Positions 1-6,862 of a stretch of DNA of 11,509 bases are shown piece by piece. The position numbers and the translations under genes are program-made. This stretch comes from DAOTYH01 sp034435015 (GTDB lineage Bacteria > Chloroflexota > Anaerolineae > Aggregatilineales > UBA3940), in NCBI GenBank assembly GCA_034435015.1, contig DAOTYH010000028.1:1-11509 (forward strand). Reading direction: 5' to 3'. Each line of letters begins with the position of its first letter. Position 1 is the first letter of the stretch. The notes beneath the pieces are model-generated. The model had not been told where the DNA came from. It saw nothing but the letters and a program-made list of their open reading frames with translations, and searched no databases.

Positions 1-53
1 CCCCCTCGGCTGAGTCGGATCGAGTCTCCCGGCCTGTGTGTGTCGTCCGGCCC

Positions 54-449
54 TTATCCCTTCAGCGCGGCGCGTGCGTAGCTCAGCGCCTCATCCAGCG
101 TGTCAAAGACCTTGACGTTCAGGTTGCCAAAGGATGCCCCTTTCAACCCCTTTGCGGCCAGCTTGACCACCTCTGCCGGATGAACAAAGATCATCTCGCG
201 TACCATCGGGTGATGCCAGAGCGCCTGTTCTCCGCGTGCCCCTATGTTGGCCGCCGAGATGATGTCGTCTAAGCTGATCAGTCGTTCTGATGCTTCTACG
301 ATATGAAACATCGGCTCGGCGGCCTGATCCAGTATGGCACGCGCCTCGGCGTCCGACTGCGGCATGTCCACGTTGACCTTGTACCCCTTCAAAATATGGG
401 TGATCATGATCGGCTCATCAGGCAGTACCTCAATCTCGTAGGTCTTCAA
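54..449 (-). CDS. Conserved hypothetical protein, 131 aa, possibly STAS/SpoIIAA-like
   Basis: Not recognised with certainty. The start is a TTG at 447-449, chosen because a strong Shine-Dalgarno sequence (GGAGGGAG) lies about 4-7 nt upstream and no in-frame ATG does better. The protein is soluble, with no signal peptide or membrane segment. The alternating beta/alpha pattern and an ending of the type 'VKVFDTLDEALSYARAAL' resemble small STAS/SpoIIAA-like proteins, in which a strand-helix pair closes the fold. This is a weak visual resemblance, so no function is assigned. It lies downstream of the mttB-like gene on the same strand. A hairpin terminator and its own candidate promoter (482-509) separate the two, so it is probably an independent transcription unit. 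Confidence 0.75.
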   Translation of the reverse strand: MKTYEIEVLPDEPIMITHILKGYKVNVDMPQSDAEARAILDQAAEPMFHIVEASERLISLDDIISAANIGARGEQALWHHPMVREMIFVHPAEVVKLAAKGLKGASFGNLNVKVFDTLDEALSYARAALKG

Positions 450-481
450 TGGACTCCCTCCTGCACAAGGTTTTTATAGGT

Positions 482-509
482 GTTATACAACAAGTTTTCT
501 CCCCAACAA
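482..509 (-). promoter_or_regulatory. Candidate sigma-70-type promoter for the 131-aa gene
   Basis: On the minus strand a TTGTTG hexamer (504-509) is followed after 16 bp by TATAAC (482-487). Transcription would start about 25 nt before the TTG start codon and leave room for the strong GGAGGGAG ribosome binding site. The region is A/T-rich compared with its surroundings. Called from sequence match only. Confidence 0.4.
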
Positions 510-530
510 AACTACTTGTACACCTGTGAA

Positions 531-567
531 TCAAAACAGCCGCCCCTCTCAGCGTCAGGGCGGCTGT
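531..567 (-). terminator. Rho-independent terminator after the hutH-mttB-like operon
   Basis: Perfect 10-bp arms (536-545 ACAGCCGCCC and 558-567 GGGCGGCTGT) enclose a 12-nt loop. Read on the minus strand, the stem is followed by TTTTGATT, a short U-rich tail. It lies 52 bp past the stop codon of the mttB-like gene, where an operon end is expected. A weaker 7-bp dyad (573-579/602-608) sits between it and the gene. Confidence 0.7.
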
Positions 568-618
568 CGGCAAGGCAGGTCAGAGGTAAGAGAGAGAGTT
601 TCCTGCCTGAGCCTGCTG

Positions 619-2085
619 TTACTTGCCGGTGTGGTTGTTGCGGCGCTCTTTCTCCTCAGCCCGCTGGATGATCTTGTCCAGCTCAGCCACTATATCGTCG
701 GGCAGAGGCTCCGGCTGATGCTCGGCCAGCAGGGTGCGTGCCTTCTCAACAGCCCGCTGACGCAGGCTCGTGCCGCCGGCAGACTTCCAGCCGTCGTAGT
801 TGTGGCGGTCAAGGAGCTGAGGGTAAAAGTCCTCGCGGAAGTGTTTGGTGGTGTGCTTCTGGCTGACGTAATCGCCGTCCGGCCCCAGCTTGTCAATCAG
901 GTCGAGGGCCAGCGTCTCATCGTCAATGACCATCCCCTGCACGAAGCGCTTGATCCAGCCGATCAGCTCGTCGCAGATCACCATCTGCTCAAACGAGGCA
1001 CACATGCCCGACTCCAGATAGCCCACATCATGGATCATGTTGGAGCCGGCCAGCGTCTCGGTCAGCAGGGTGAGGGCGGCCTCAGCCGCGGCTTGCTCGT
1101 CCGGCAGTTTGGAGTCGCTGGCCCCGCCCAGCCCGAACATCGGCAGGCCGTGACGGTGCGCCATCTCCATGAACGTGACGCGGTTTTCCGGCGCGGCATA
1201 TGAACCGACCAGCGTCCGCATGTCCTCCGTGTCGTTCGTGCCGCCGCTGATGATGATCGGAGCGCCCTCCTTCTTCAACTGCGACAGCACCACACCGACC
1301 ATCTCACCGGCGTTGGCCAGCGCCAGCGCCCCGGCCAGCGTGACCGGCCCGTTGAACCCGCGCAGAACGACCGGCACATACGTAAAGGGCAGGCCGATCT
1401 CCGAGAAGTACAGCAGTTTTTGCAGGGAGTCCTGATTGTGACGGAGCGGCCCGGTCACGTTGATATAGCACGAGGTGATGGGGTTGTTGCGCAGGGCTTC
1501 CGCACCGCCCGCCACGATGGTGGCCATCTCAACCGCATCTACTGCCCCGTCGAAGCCGGGCGTGACGAACATGCTCGGCTTGGTGCTGTTGACCAGAATC
1601 TCCCGCATCTGGTAGCGGTCCATTGTGGCTTGATCTACATCGTTGGCCATGCAGAAGGACATGATAAAGTCAATGTTGGGCAGGGCATCGCACAGCCGCA
1701 CCCCGTTGCGGACATCCGCCAGCGTGCCCGGCCTGCGTTCGCCCGTCTCCAGATCGATCACGTTGGGGCAGTCCGAGCCGGGTCCGTAGAAGACATTGTA
1801 GCCTTCCAGCGGCATGACACGCCTGCCGTTGCGGTCGCACAGCACGATCCGCTTGGGCGCCGTCCTGAGCGCCCACTCGACCAGATAACTAGGGATGCGG
1901 ACAAGGTTTCCATCAGAGGCCTGGACGCCGGCCTTCTTCAGCAGGTCAAGTGCTTCCTGCTCATACAGCCGGGCGCCGGTCCGCTCCAGAATCTCAAGGC
2001 TGGCGGCGTGAATCCGCTCAAGCTGGTCGTCAGACAGCTTCCTGAAAAACGGGGCGTGATAGGTCGCGTAATGAGTATGTAACAT
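619..2085 (-). CDS. Trimethylamine methyltransferase (MttB) family protein, non-pyrrolysine type
   Basis: 488 aa, about the length of MttB (COG5598). MttB enzymes are TIM-barrel methyltransferases that move a methyl group from a methylated amine to the Co(I) of a partner corrinoid protein. Recognisable family segments include 'FYGPGSDCPNVID' (99-111), 'GGTNDTEDM' (281-289), 'GLGGASDSKLPDEQAA' (318-333) and 'LAGSNMIHDVGYLESGM' (345-361). No in-frame TAG interrupts the reading frame, so this is a non-pyrrolysine homologue. Characterised non-Pyl members act on betaines (MtgB on glycine betaine, for example) rather than on trimethylamine. The ATG start at 2083-2085 has AGGAAGG 8 nt upstream. It follows the lyase gene after 45 bp on the same strand and ends at a terminator, so the two probably share a transcript. 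The substrate is unknown, and no corrinoid protein or corrinoid reductase gene is visible in the window. Confidence 0.9.
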   Translation of the reverse strand: MLHTHYATYHAPFFRKLSDDQLERIHAASLEILERTGARLYEQEALDLLKKAGVQASDGNLVRIPSYLVEWALRTAPKRIVLCDRNGRRVMPLEGYNVFYGPGSDCPNVIDLETGERRPGTLADVRNGVRLCDALPNIDFIMSFCMANDVDQATMDRYQMREILVNSTKPSMFVTPGFDGAVDAVEMATIVAGGAEALRNNPITSCYINVTGPLRHNQDSLQKLLYFSEIGLPFTYVPVVLRGFNGPVTLAGALALANAGEMVGVVLSQLKKEGAPIIISGGTNDTEDMRTLVGSYAAPENRVTFMEMAHRHGLPMFGLGGASDSKLPDEQAAAEAALTLLTETLAGSNMIHDVGYLESGMCASFEQMVICDELIGWIKRFVQGMVIDDETLALDLIDKLGPDGDYVSQKHTTKHFREDFYPQLLDRHNYDGWKSAGGTSLRQRAVEKARTLLAEHQPEPLPDDIVAELDKIIQRAEEKERRNNHTGK

Positions 2086-2130
2086 GGGCCATACCTTCCT
2101 GTCATAGGTTTGCTGAGGACAAAGTATCCG

Positions 2131-3717
2131 TCAGCCCGCCAGCGCCTCCTGAACCTTGCCGGCCAGCTCTCCGCTGGTGACAATGGCCTGCACGGCCTGA
2201 ATGTACGGATACATGGTCGTATCGGTCTCAAGAAACGGCACATACCGGCGGATGGTCTTGAAGGCCGCTTCTGTCCCCTTGCCGAGGCGCTTCTCACCGC
2301 CCTCCAGCCGGAAGTTAATGCCTTGTGCCGCTGTGATCAGCTCGACCGCCAGAATGCTGGCCACATTCCCGGCGATCTCCAGCGCCTGCCGCGCCGCGAT
2401 GGTCCCCATGCTGACATGATCTTCCATGTTGGCCGAGGTGGGGATGGTGTCCACGCTGGCCGGATGCGCCAGCACCTTGTTCTCGGAGGCCAGCGCCGCG
2501 GCGGTGTACTGCGGCAGCATGAAGCCGGAGTTCAGCCCGCCCTCCTTCACCAGGAAGGCCGGCAGACCTTCGTTCAGCGAGGGGTCAATCAGGCGGGCAA
2601 TGCGCCGCTCCGAGATGTTGCCCAGCTCGGCCAGCGCGTTCTTCAGATGATCCATCACCAGCGCCACCGGCTCCCCGTGAAAGTTCCCGCCCGACAGCGC
2701 GACCGGCTTGCCTTCCTCATCCTCAAACAGGAGCGGGTTATCTACCGCCGAGTTCATCTCCCGCTCGACCACCTGCCGCGCATATTCGACGGCCTCCCGG
2801 ACCGCCCCGTGCACCTGAGGCATACAGCGCAGGGAGTAGGCATCCTGAACGCGGGAGGGGTCGAAACTGCGGGTGAGCTGACTGCCCTCCAGCAGGGCAC
2901 GCAGATGCGCCGCGCAGGCCGCCTGCTGAGGATGCGGGCGTGCCTGATGGATGCGCTCATCGAAGGCATCGCGTGTGCCGTTCAGCGCCTCTAGGCTGAG
3001 CGCCCCTGCCACATCCGCGATCTGGGTCAGCAGACGCGCCTGATGGAGCGCCATCGCCGCGATAGCCGTCATGGCCGACGTGCCGTTGATCAGCGCCAGC
3101 CCTTCTTTGACATCCAGCGCGAGGGGCTGCAGGCCGGCCTGACGCATAGCGTTTGACCCTGACATTTGCTGGCCGTTGCGGATGGCTTCCCCCTCCCCGA
3201 TCATCACCAGCACCATATGCGCCAGCGGGGCGAGGTCGCCGCTGGCCCCGACCGACCCTTTGCACGGGATGAGGGGATAAACGCCCCGGTTGATCATCTC
3301 GATCAGCGTCTCGATCACCTCCAGCCGTGCTCCGGAGCACCCCTTGGCCAGCGCATTGACCCGGATCAGCATCAGCGCCCGCACCATGCCGGGGTCGAGC
3401 GGCTCCCCTACCCCAACCGAATGGCTCACGATCAGGTTGCGCTGAAGCTGGGCTACTTGATCGGCGGGGATGATGCGATCCCGGAAACTGCCAAAACCGG
3501 TCGTCACGCCGTACACCACCGCGCCGGAGTTGACCAGTTCCTCGACCTGCCGGCGCGAGCGGATCACCCGCTCGCGGGCCGACGGGTCGAGTTCAACCGT
3601 GACCATCTCTGGGATAGCCCAGCTACGAGCCACAGCGATCACGTCTGGGATGGACAGGCTTTCGCCATCCAGCCGGATGACTTGTCTCACTGAAGGGGCG
3701 GGGATTTCACCTGACAT
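2131..3717 (-). CDS. hutH: Histidine ammonia-lyase family (MIO) enzyme
   Basis: 528 aa, the usual length for HutH. It would eliminate ammonia from L-histidine to give urocanate using an autocatalytic MIO group, which forms from Ala158-Ser159-Gly160 in 'GSVGASGDLAPLAHM'. Other active-site positions known from Pseudomonas HutH are present: Tyr69 ('VYGVTTGFG'), His99 in 'VSHSVGVGEPL' (the Ser-His pair typical of histidine rather than phenylalanine lyases), Asn211 ('INGTSA'), Gln291/Tyr294/Arg297 in 'VQDAYSLRC', Phe346 and Glu432 in 'SANMEDHVSMG'. Position 431 is Met where Gln is common. No hutU, hutI or hutG lies nearby; the partner gene is an mttB homologue, so a role outside the classic Hut pathway is possible. 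The ATG start has no good Shine-Dalgarno (the upstream bases read AACTCCT), so the mRNA may be near-leaderless, or the start may differ slightly. Confidence 0.88.
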   Translation of the reverse strand: MSGEIPAPSVRQVIRLDGESLSIPDVIAVARSWAIPEMVTVELDPSARERVIRSRRQVEELVNSGAVVYGVTTGFGSFRDRIIPADQVAQLQRNLIVSHSVGVGEPLDPGMVRALMLIRVNALAKGCSGARLEVIETLIEMINRGVYPLIPCKGSVGASGDLAPLAHMVLVMIGEGEAIRNGQQMSGSNAMRQAGLQPLALDVKEGLALINGTSAMTAIAAMALHQARLLTQIADVAGALSLEALNGTRDAFDERIHQARPHPQQAACAAHLRALLEGSQLTRSFDPSRVQDAYSLRCMPQVHGAVREAVEYARQVVEREMNSAVDNPLLFEDEEGKPVALSGGNFHGEPVALVMDHLKNALAELGNISERRIARLIDPSLNEGLPAFLVKEGGLNSGFMLPQYTAAALASENKVLAHPASVDTIPTSANMEDHVSMGTIAARQALEIAGNVASILAVELITAAQGINFRLEGGEKRLGKGTEAAFKTIRRYVPFLETDTTMYPYIQAVQAIVTSGELAGKVQEALAG

Positions 3718-3722
3718 AGGAG

Positions 3723-3752
3723 TTGACCATTCAACTAGTTTGGGTATATACT
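3723..3752 (+). promoter_or_regulatory. Promoter of the GntR-type regulator
   Basis: TTGACC (3723-3728) is followed after 16 bp by TATATA (3745-3750); TATACT at 3747-3752 gives an 18-bp spacing. The predicted start of transcription falls at or just inside the 23-bp palindrome. A short inverted repeat, AGTTGA-CCAT-TCAACT (3721-3736), overlaps the -35 box. The lyase gene on the other strand starts only 6 bp away, so its promoter must overlap this same segment. Confidence 0.6.
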
Positions 3753-3757
3753 GACCT

Positions 3758-3780
3758 AAACATCAGAAGTTCTGATGTTT
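3758..3780. promoter_or_regulatory. Perfect 23-bp palindrome, candidate GntR operator
   Basis: AAACATCAGAA (3758-3768), one central G, then TTCTGATGTTT (3770-3780): 11-bp arms with no mismatch. It lies directly downstream of the plus-strand promoter, between the divergent lyase and regulator genes, where a dimeric GntR protein could block both. Its position suggests autoregulation and control of the hutH-mttB-like pair. Binding is inferred. Confidence 0.6.
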
Positions 3781-3825
3781 CTCAGAGCCACTATAACACA
3801 GACGGTGAACGGAGTCAAGAGCCAT

Positions 3826-4539
3826 ATGCACTCAAAATTGCCCCTCACCCATGACAACCTGACCGATGCCGTGATTCAGGAGATCGAGACCATGATCCTG
3901 CGCGGTGAGGCCCGCCCCGGCGACTGGCTGATGCCCCAACCCGAACTGGCCGCCAAGCTGGGCGTCGGGCTTTCCACCATCCGCGAGGCCATCAAGGGCC
4001 TGACGCTGATCGGCATCCTTGACCCCCAGCCGGGGCGGGGAACATGGATCAACGCGGACGCCCCCTCCATGCTAAGGATGCTGAACCTGTTGCGGGCGCG
4101 GCTGGGCAACCTAGACCTGCCGTCCATCTATGAGGCACGCCGTCTGCTGGAGTCCGAACTAGCGGCGCTGGCCGCCAGCCGCGCCGCACCGGAAGACATC
4201 GAACGGATTGGCGCGGCACTCGACCGGATGAGACAGGCCATAGGCGACAACACGGCATTTATAGCCGCCGATCAGGAGTTTCACTTCGCGGTCGTGAGCG
4301 CCGCCCGTAGTCCCCTGCTGGAGCAGTTCTACCATATCACCGCCGAGATGAGCGGACAGATCAACCAGCAGATCGCCGACCTGCCGGGCGTCCAGGCCCC
4401 CGGCCTTCAACTCCAAGAGTCCATTTACGCCGCCATCCGCAACCGTAACCCCCGTCTAGCCCGCCGGCGCGCCCTGGAGATGATAGACCGCTGGTATGAA
4501 ATCCTGCGCACGGTGGACAGGGCTTCCGTGACAGGCTAG
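3826..4539 (+). CDS. GntR family transcriptional regulator, FadR/FCD subgroup
   Basis: 237 aa from the ATG at 3826. The open frame extends up to 3775, but that codon lies inside the palindromic operator, while the 3826 start has GGAG 11 nt upstream. The N-terminal winged helix-turn-helix spans about residues 9-78: 'LAAKLGVGLSTIREAIKGL' is the DNA-reading helix pair and 'PQPGRGTWI' the wing. The C-terminal all-helical region (about 98-228) fits an FCD ligand-binding domain, with 'DQEFHFAVVSAA' (149-160) carrying the conserved Asp149 and His153. Two histidines that complete the metal site in many FCD proteins appear to be missing: the usual 'EH..I' reads 'QESIYAAI', and no His follows in the last helix. 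It probably controls the divergent lyase/methyltransferase operon. It is not the HutC type, which carries a UTRA domain. Confidence 0.88.
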   Translation: MHSKLPLTHDNLTDAVIQEIETMILRGEARPGDWLMPQPELAAKLGVGLSTIREAIKGLTLIGILDPQPGRGTWINADAPSMLRMLNLLRARLGNLDLPSIYEARRLLESELAALAASRAAPEDIERIGAALDRMRQAIGDNTAFIAADQEFHFAVVSAARSPLLEQFYHITAEMSGQINQQIADLPGVQAPGLQLQESIYAAIRNRNPRLARRRALEMIDRWYEILRTVDRASVTG

Positions 4540-4543
4540 GACG

Positions 4544-5638
4544 ATGGGGGCAGGCAAAATCCTGATCGAGGCCAGCGAAGCCTACCGCAACCGGTCGGGG
4601 ATTGGGCGCTTCAGCCGGGCGCTGATCGCGCACCTGCCGCCCGATCTGCCGCTGGCCTTCAGCCCGCCCGACTACGCCGCGCGACAGCACACCCCTGCCG
4701 TCCGGACGCCGCTTGGCCGGGCTGTCCATGCGGTTGAGCATCTCTGGCTGACCCAGATAGCGGTGCTGAGAGCTGTCCGCACCGAACGCCCCGCCCTGCT
4801 CCACTCGCTGAGCTTCTTCGTCCCTCTGCTGGCAGGAAGCCTGCCCTGCACAGCCACCTTCTTTGATCTGGCCTGCTTTGACCTGCCGCATGAGGTGGAT
4901 CGGCTGTGGGGCGCATACGGGCGGCTGATGATGCCGCTCGCCGCACGGCGGGCCGCCGCGCTGATCACCACCTCTGAGGTGATGCGCCGGGCGATCATGG
5001 CCCGCTTCGGCCTGCCGCCGGAGCGCGTCCACCGCGTTGACGCGGGAGTCGATTCCCGCTTCCGCCCTGTCACTGACCCGTCGGCGCTGGAGCGCGCCCG
5101 CCGCCGCTATGGCATCGAGGGGGCGTTTGTGTTGTATGTCGGCGCATGGCATGCCAACAAGAATCTGCCCGTCCTCCTGCAGGCCTGCGCCCCTCTGCCG
5201 GAGGTGACAGTTGTGATCACCGGCACACCGCACACGCCGCAGGAGGCCCGCCTCACTGCGCTGGCGCAGGCGCTGGGCGGACGGGTGATCTTCACCGGCT
5301 ACGTGCCTGATGACGACCTGCCGGCCCTGTACAGCGCGGCTGTGGCCGCCGTCCTGCCGTCACGCTATGAAGGGTTCGGGCTGACGGTGCTGGAAGCGAT
5401 GGCCTGCGGGGCGCCGGTCATCATCTCAGATATTCCGGTGCTGGCTGAGACCGCCGGCGGCGCGGCCCTGACCTTCCCCCCTGACTCGCCGGAGGCACTG
5501 CGCGAGGCTGTCCGTTCCCTGCTGACGAGCGAATCCGAGCGGGAATATTGGCGCGGGCAGGCGCGGGCGCGGGCGGCATGTTCGAGTTGGCGGCACACAG
5601 CCGAAGCAGTCGTTCGGGTGTGGGAGGGGTTACAATAA
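4544..5638 (+). CDS. GT4-family glycosyltransferase
   Basis: 364 aa. It would transfer a sugar from a nucleotide-sugar donor to an unknown acceptor at the cytoplasmic side of the membrane, typically in exopolysaccharide or glycolipid synthesis. It has the GT-B layout: an N-terminal acceptor half with the glycine-rich 'SGIGRFSRAL' (18-27), and a C-terminal donor half with 'LYVGAWHANKNLPVLL' (197-212), 'VIFTGYVPDDDLPALY' (248-263) and the family EX7E signature Glu276-Glu284 in 'SRYEGFGLTVLEAMACGAPV'. There is no signal peptide. The ATG lies 4 bp past the regulator's stop codon, with the AGG of that junction as a weak ribosome binding site. It is therefore probably co-transcribed with the regulator, although no functional link is evident. 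It ends at a convergent hairpin. Confidence 0.9.
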   Translation: MGAGKILIEASEAYRNRSGIGRFSRALIAHLPPDLPLAFSPPDYAARQHTPAVRTPLGRAVHAVEHLWLTQIAVLRAVRTERPALLHSLSFFVPLLAGSLPCTATFFDLACFDLPHEVDRLWGAYGRLMMPLAARRAAALITTSEVMRRAIMARFGLPPERVHRVDAGVDSRFRPVTDPSALERARRRYGIEGAFVLYVGAWHANKNLPVLLQACAPLPEVTVVITGTPHTPQEARLTALAQALGGRVIFTGYVPDDDLPALYSAAVAAVLPSRYEGFGLTVLEAMACGAPVIISDIPVLAETAGGAALTFPPDSPEALREAVRSLLTSESEREYWRGQARARAACSSWRHTAEAVVRVWEGLQ

Positions 5639-5640
5639 GA

Positions 5641-5672
5641 AGAGGAGGCATACAGCCCTGTATGCCCCCTCT
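5641..5672. terminator. Convergent hairpin terminator
   Basis: Arms AGAGGAGGCATACA (5641-5654) and TGTATGCCCCCTCT (5659-5672) pair with a single A/C mismatch around a 4-nt loop. It starts 2 bp after the stop codon of the plus-strand glycosyltransferase and lies 14 bp past the end of the minus-strand membrane protein gene. On the minus strand the stem is followed by the U-rich TCTTATTGT; on the plus strand no U-run follows, so it is more convincing as a minus-strand terminator. Confidence 0.65.
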
Positions 5673-5686
5673 GCGTGAAGCGTCCC

Positions 5687-6187
5687 CTAGACAGCCGGCG
5701 CTATGGGGGTTCGGTTCTGGTTGGCCGCGGCGTAGATCGCGCCGCCGATTGCGCCCAGCACAGCGGCAATGATGAACGCACAGCAAACCCCGACGAAGAT
5801 GCTGGCGACACCTGCGCCGGCGGTGGTGTAGAACTGTGCCACCTCAGGCGGTATATCGTAGCCCATCGAGCGGAGCTGGTCGAGGGCCTGAGCCATCTGG
5901 GCGGGGGTGGTGAGGATCAGGCTCAGGATGCCGCTCACGATGCCCTGTACAATGCCCGCCGCTGCCGCCGAAATGGCGCCGCCCAGCGCAAACGCCCCAA
6001 CGTTGACCATCCCGCCGTTCTTCACCGCGAAGAAGCCGTAGCCTGCCCCAATAGCCGCATAGGCCAGATAGGCGAGGCAACAGCACACGATCCCAACAGC
6101 CGGAATCTGCGCCAGCAGGGTCAGAACAAGCAGAACCGCCGCGCCGATCCCGCCTGCCTTCAATAATGCATTGGTATCCAGTGACAT
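5687..6187 (-). CDS. Small Gly/Ala-rich multi-pass membrane protein, 166 aa
   Basis: Not recognised as a named family. The frame is open to 6250, but the ATG at 6185-6187 is preceded by AAGAGGAG at ideal spacing, so the shorter form is chosen. Hydrophobic segments lie at about 12-32, 33-55, 61-93 (long, Gly/Ala/Ile-rich) and 122-155, so about four membrane passes are likely. A polar stretch with 'TTPAQMAQALDQLRSMGYD' at 93-111 separates the last two. Cysteine clusters occur in or near the membrane: CCC at 35-37 and CC at 135-136. Glycine-zipper-like spacing (GAIGGAIYA) suggests tight helix packing. It lies downstream of the arsenate reductase gene on the same strand with about 100 bp between. 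A role in arsenic handling is not supported. Confidence 0.7.
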   Translation of the reverse strand: MSLDTNALLKAGGIGAAVLLVLTLLAQIPAVGIVCCCLAYLAYAAIGAGYGFFAVKNGGMVNVGAFALGGAISAAAAGIVQGIVSGILSLILTTPAQMAQALDQLRSMGYDIPPEVAQFYTTAGAGVASIFVGVCCAFIIAAVLGAIGGAIYAAANQNRTPIAPAV

Positions 6188-6286
6188 GATTTCTCCTCTT
6201 ATAGGTGAGTCCAGTGAGAGTATGCTACGACCGATTGTCTCTATGCGCAAGTCAGCGAGGAGGACACCCTCTGCACGCCGTCCCTG

Positions 6287-6715
6287 CTACAGGTCCGCAA
6301 AGACCTCCGCCAGCCAGGCCTTGATCTCATCCCGCACCCGCCGGAAGGCATCCAGCACCTCCTGCTCACTGCCGGTCACCTTGGCCGGGTCGGTGAAATC
6401 ACGATGGACTCGGCGGGCCGGGCCGGGGAAGACCGGGCAGGCCTCCGCCGCCGAGTCGCACACGGTCAGCACATAGTCAAACGGCTGATCGAGAAATTCA
6501 GTCAGGCTCTTGGAGCGCCCTGCGCTGATGTCTATGCCGGCCTCAGCCATGACCTGCACCGCCAGCGGATGAACGTATCCGGCGGGCTGTGCGCCGGCGC
6601 TGTGGGCTTCGATCCGGTCAGGGTAGAGCGCCTTCAGCCACCCTTCGGCCATCTGACTGCGGCAGGAGTTGCCGGTACACAGGACAAGCACCCGGTAAGG
6701 GGCAGAATGAACCAC
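6287..6715 (-). CDS. arsC: Arsenate reductase, LMW-PTP/thioredoxin-coupled type
   Basis: 142 aa. It reduces arsenate to arsenite in the cytoplasm through a three-cysteine relay recycled by thioredoxin. The phosphatase-like loop C13-x5-R19 is 'CTGNSCRS', the relay cysteines are Cys86 and Cys93 in 'VCDSAAEACPVFPG', and the general-acid Asp109-Pro110 sits in 'DFTDPAK'. The start is a GTG (6713-6715; the second codon is also Val) with a strong GGGAGGT 6 nt upstream. No ArsR regulator, ArsB/Acr3 arsenite pump or arsM lies next to it, so it is an orphan in this window. A low-molecular-weight protein tyrosine phosphatase is the main alternative, but the relay cysteines favour ArsC. Confidence 0.92.
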   Translation of the reverse strand: MVHSAPYRVLVLCTGNSCRSQMAEGWLKALYPDRIEAHSAGAQPAGYVHPLAVQVMAEAGIDISAGRSKSLTEFLDQPFDYVLTVCDSAAEACPVFPGPARRVHRDFTDPAKVTGSEQEVLDAFRRVRDEIKAWLAEVFADL

Positions 6716-6752
6716 TGGAATACCTCCCTGCGTTGCTAGGTTGATCGGGCTG

Positions 6753-6758
6753 ATTATA
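6753..6758 (-). promoter_or_regulatory. Pribnow box of the arsenate reductase gene
   Basis: A perfect TATAAT on the minus strand, about 38 nt upstream of the GTG start, giving a leader of roughly 30 nt that carries the GGGAGGT ribosome binding site. The -35 region (around TCTGGC) is a poor match, so an activator or an alternative sigma factor is possible. No ArsR-type dyad is obvious. Confidence 0.55.
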
Positions 6759-6803
6759 GCCCCTCTGTGTTAAGGCCAGATTAGGAAACGCGCCCAGAAT
6801 CAG

Positions 6804-6832
6804 ACGGGGCGGGTTACAGCCGCCCGCCCCGT
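6804..6832 (-). terminator. GC-rich hairpin after the GH99-like gene
   Basis: Perfect 10-bp arms ACGGGGCGGG (6804-6813) and CCCGCCCCGT (6823-6832) enclose a 9-nt loop, about 30 bp past the stop codon of the secreted protein gene. No run of U follows on either strand, so it may act as a weak terminator or an mRNA 3'-end stabiliser. Confidence 0.5.
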
Positions 6833-6862
6833 ACTCTGCCGTGATACGACGCTTCCTTAGCT

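Noticed and set aside
34..44. Short TG run (TGTGTGTGT)
   Set aside because: Too short to be a meaningful microsatellite; no associated feature in positions 1-53.
526..1203. 225-codon plus-strand open frame over the end of the mttB-like gene
   Set aside because: Runs through the terminator hairpin and antisense to conserved MttB motifs; no ribosome binding site.
619..2085. Pyrrolysine-containing MttB
   Set aside because: The 488-codon frame has no internal TAG, so no pyrrolysine is inserted.
2110..2994. 294-codon plus-strand open frame opposite the lyase gene
   Set aside because: Antisense to well-supported lyase motifs; low-complexity His/Arg/Gln-rich translation.
4361..5233. Long 290-codon minus-strand open frame opposite the glycosyltransferase
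   Set aside because: Arg/Gly/Pro-rich translation with no recognisable domain; it is the shadow of the high-GC glycosyltransferase gene.
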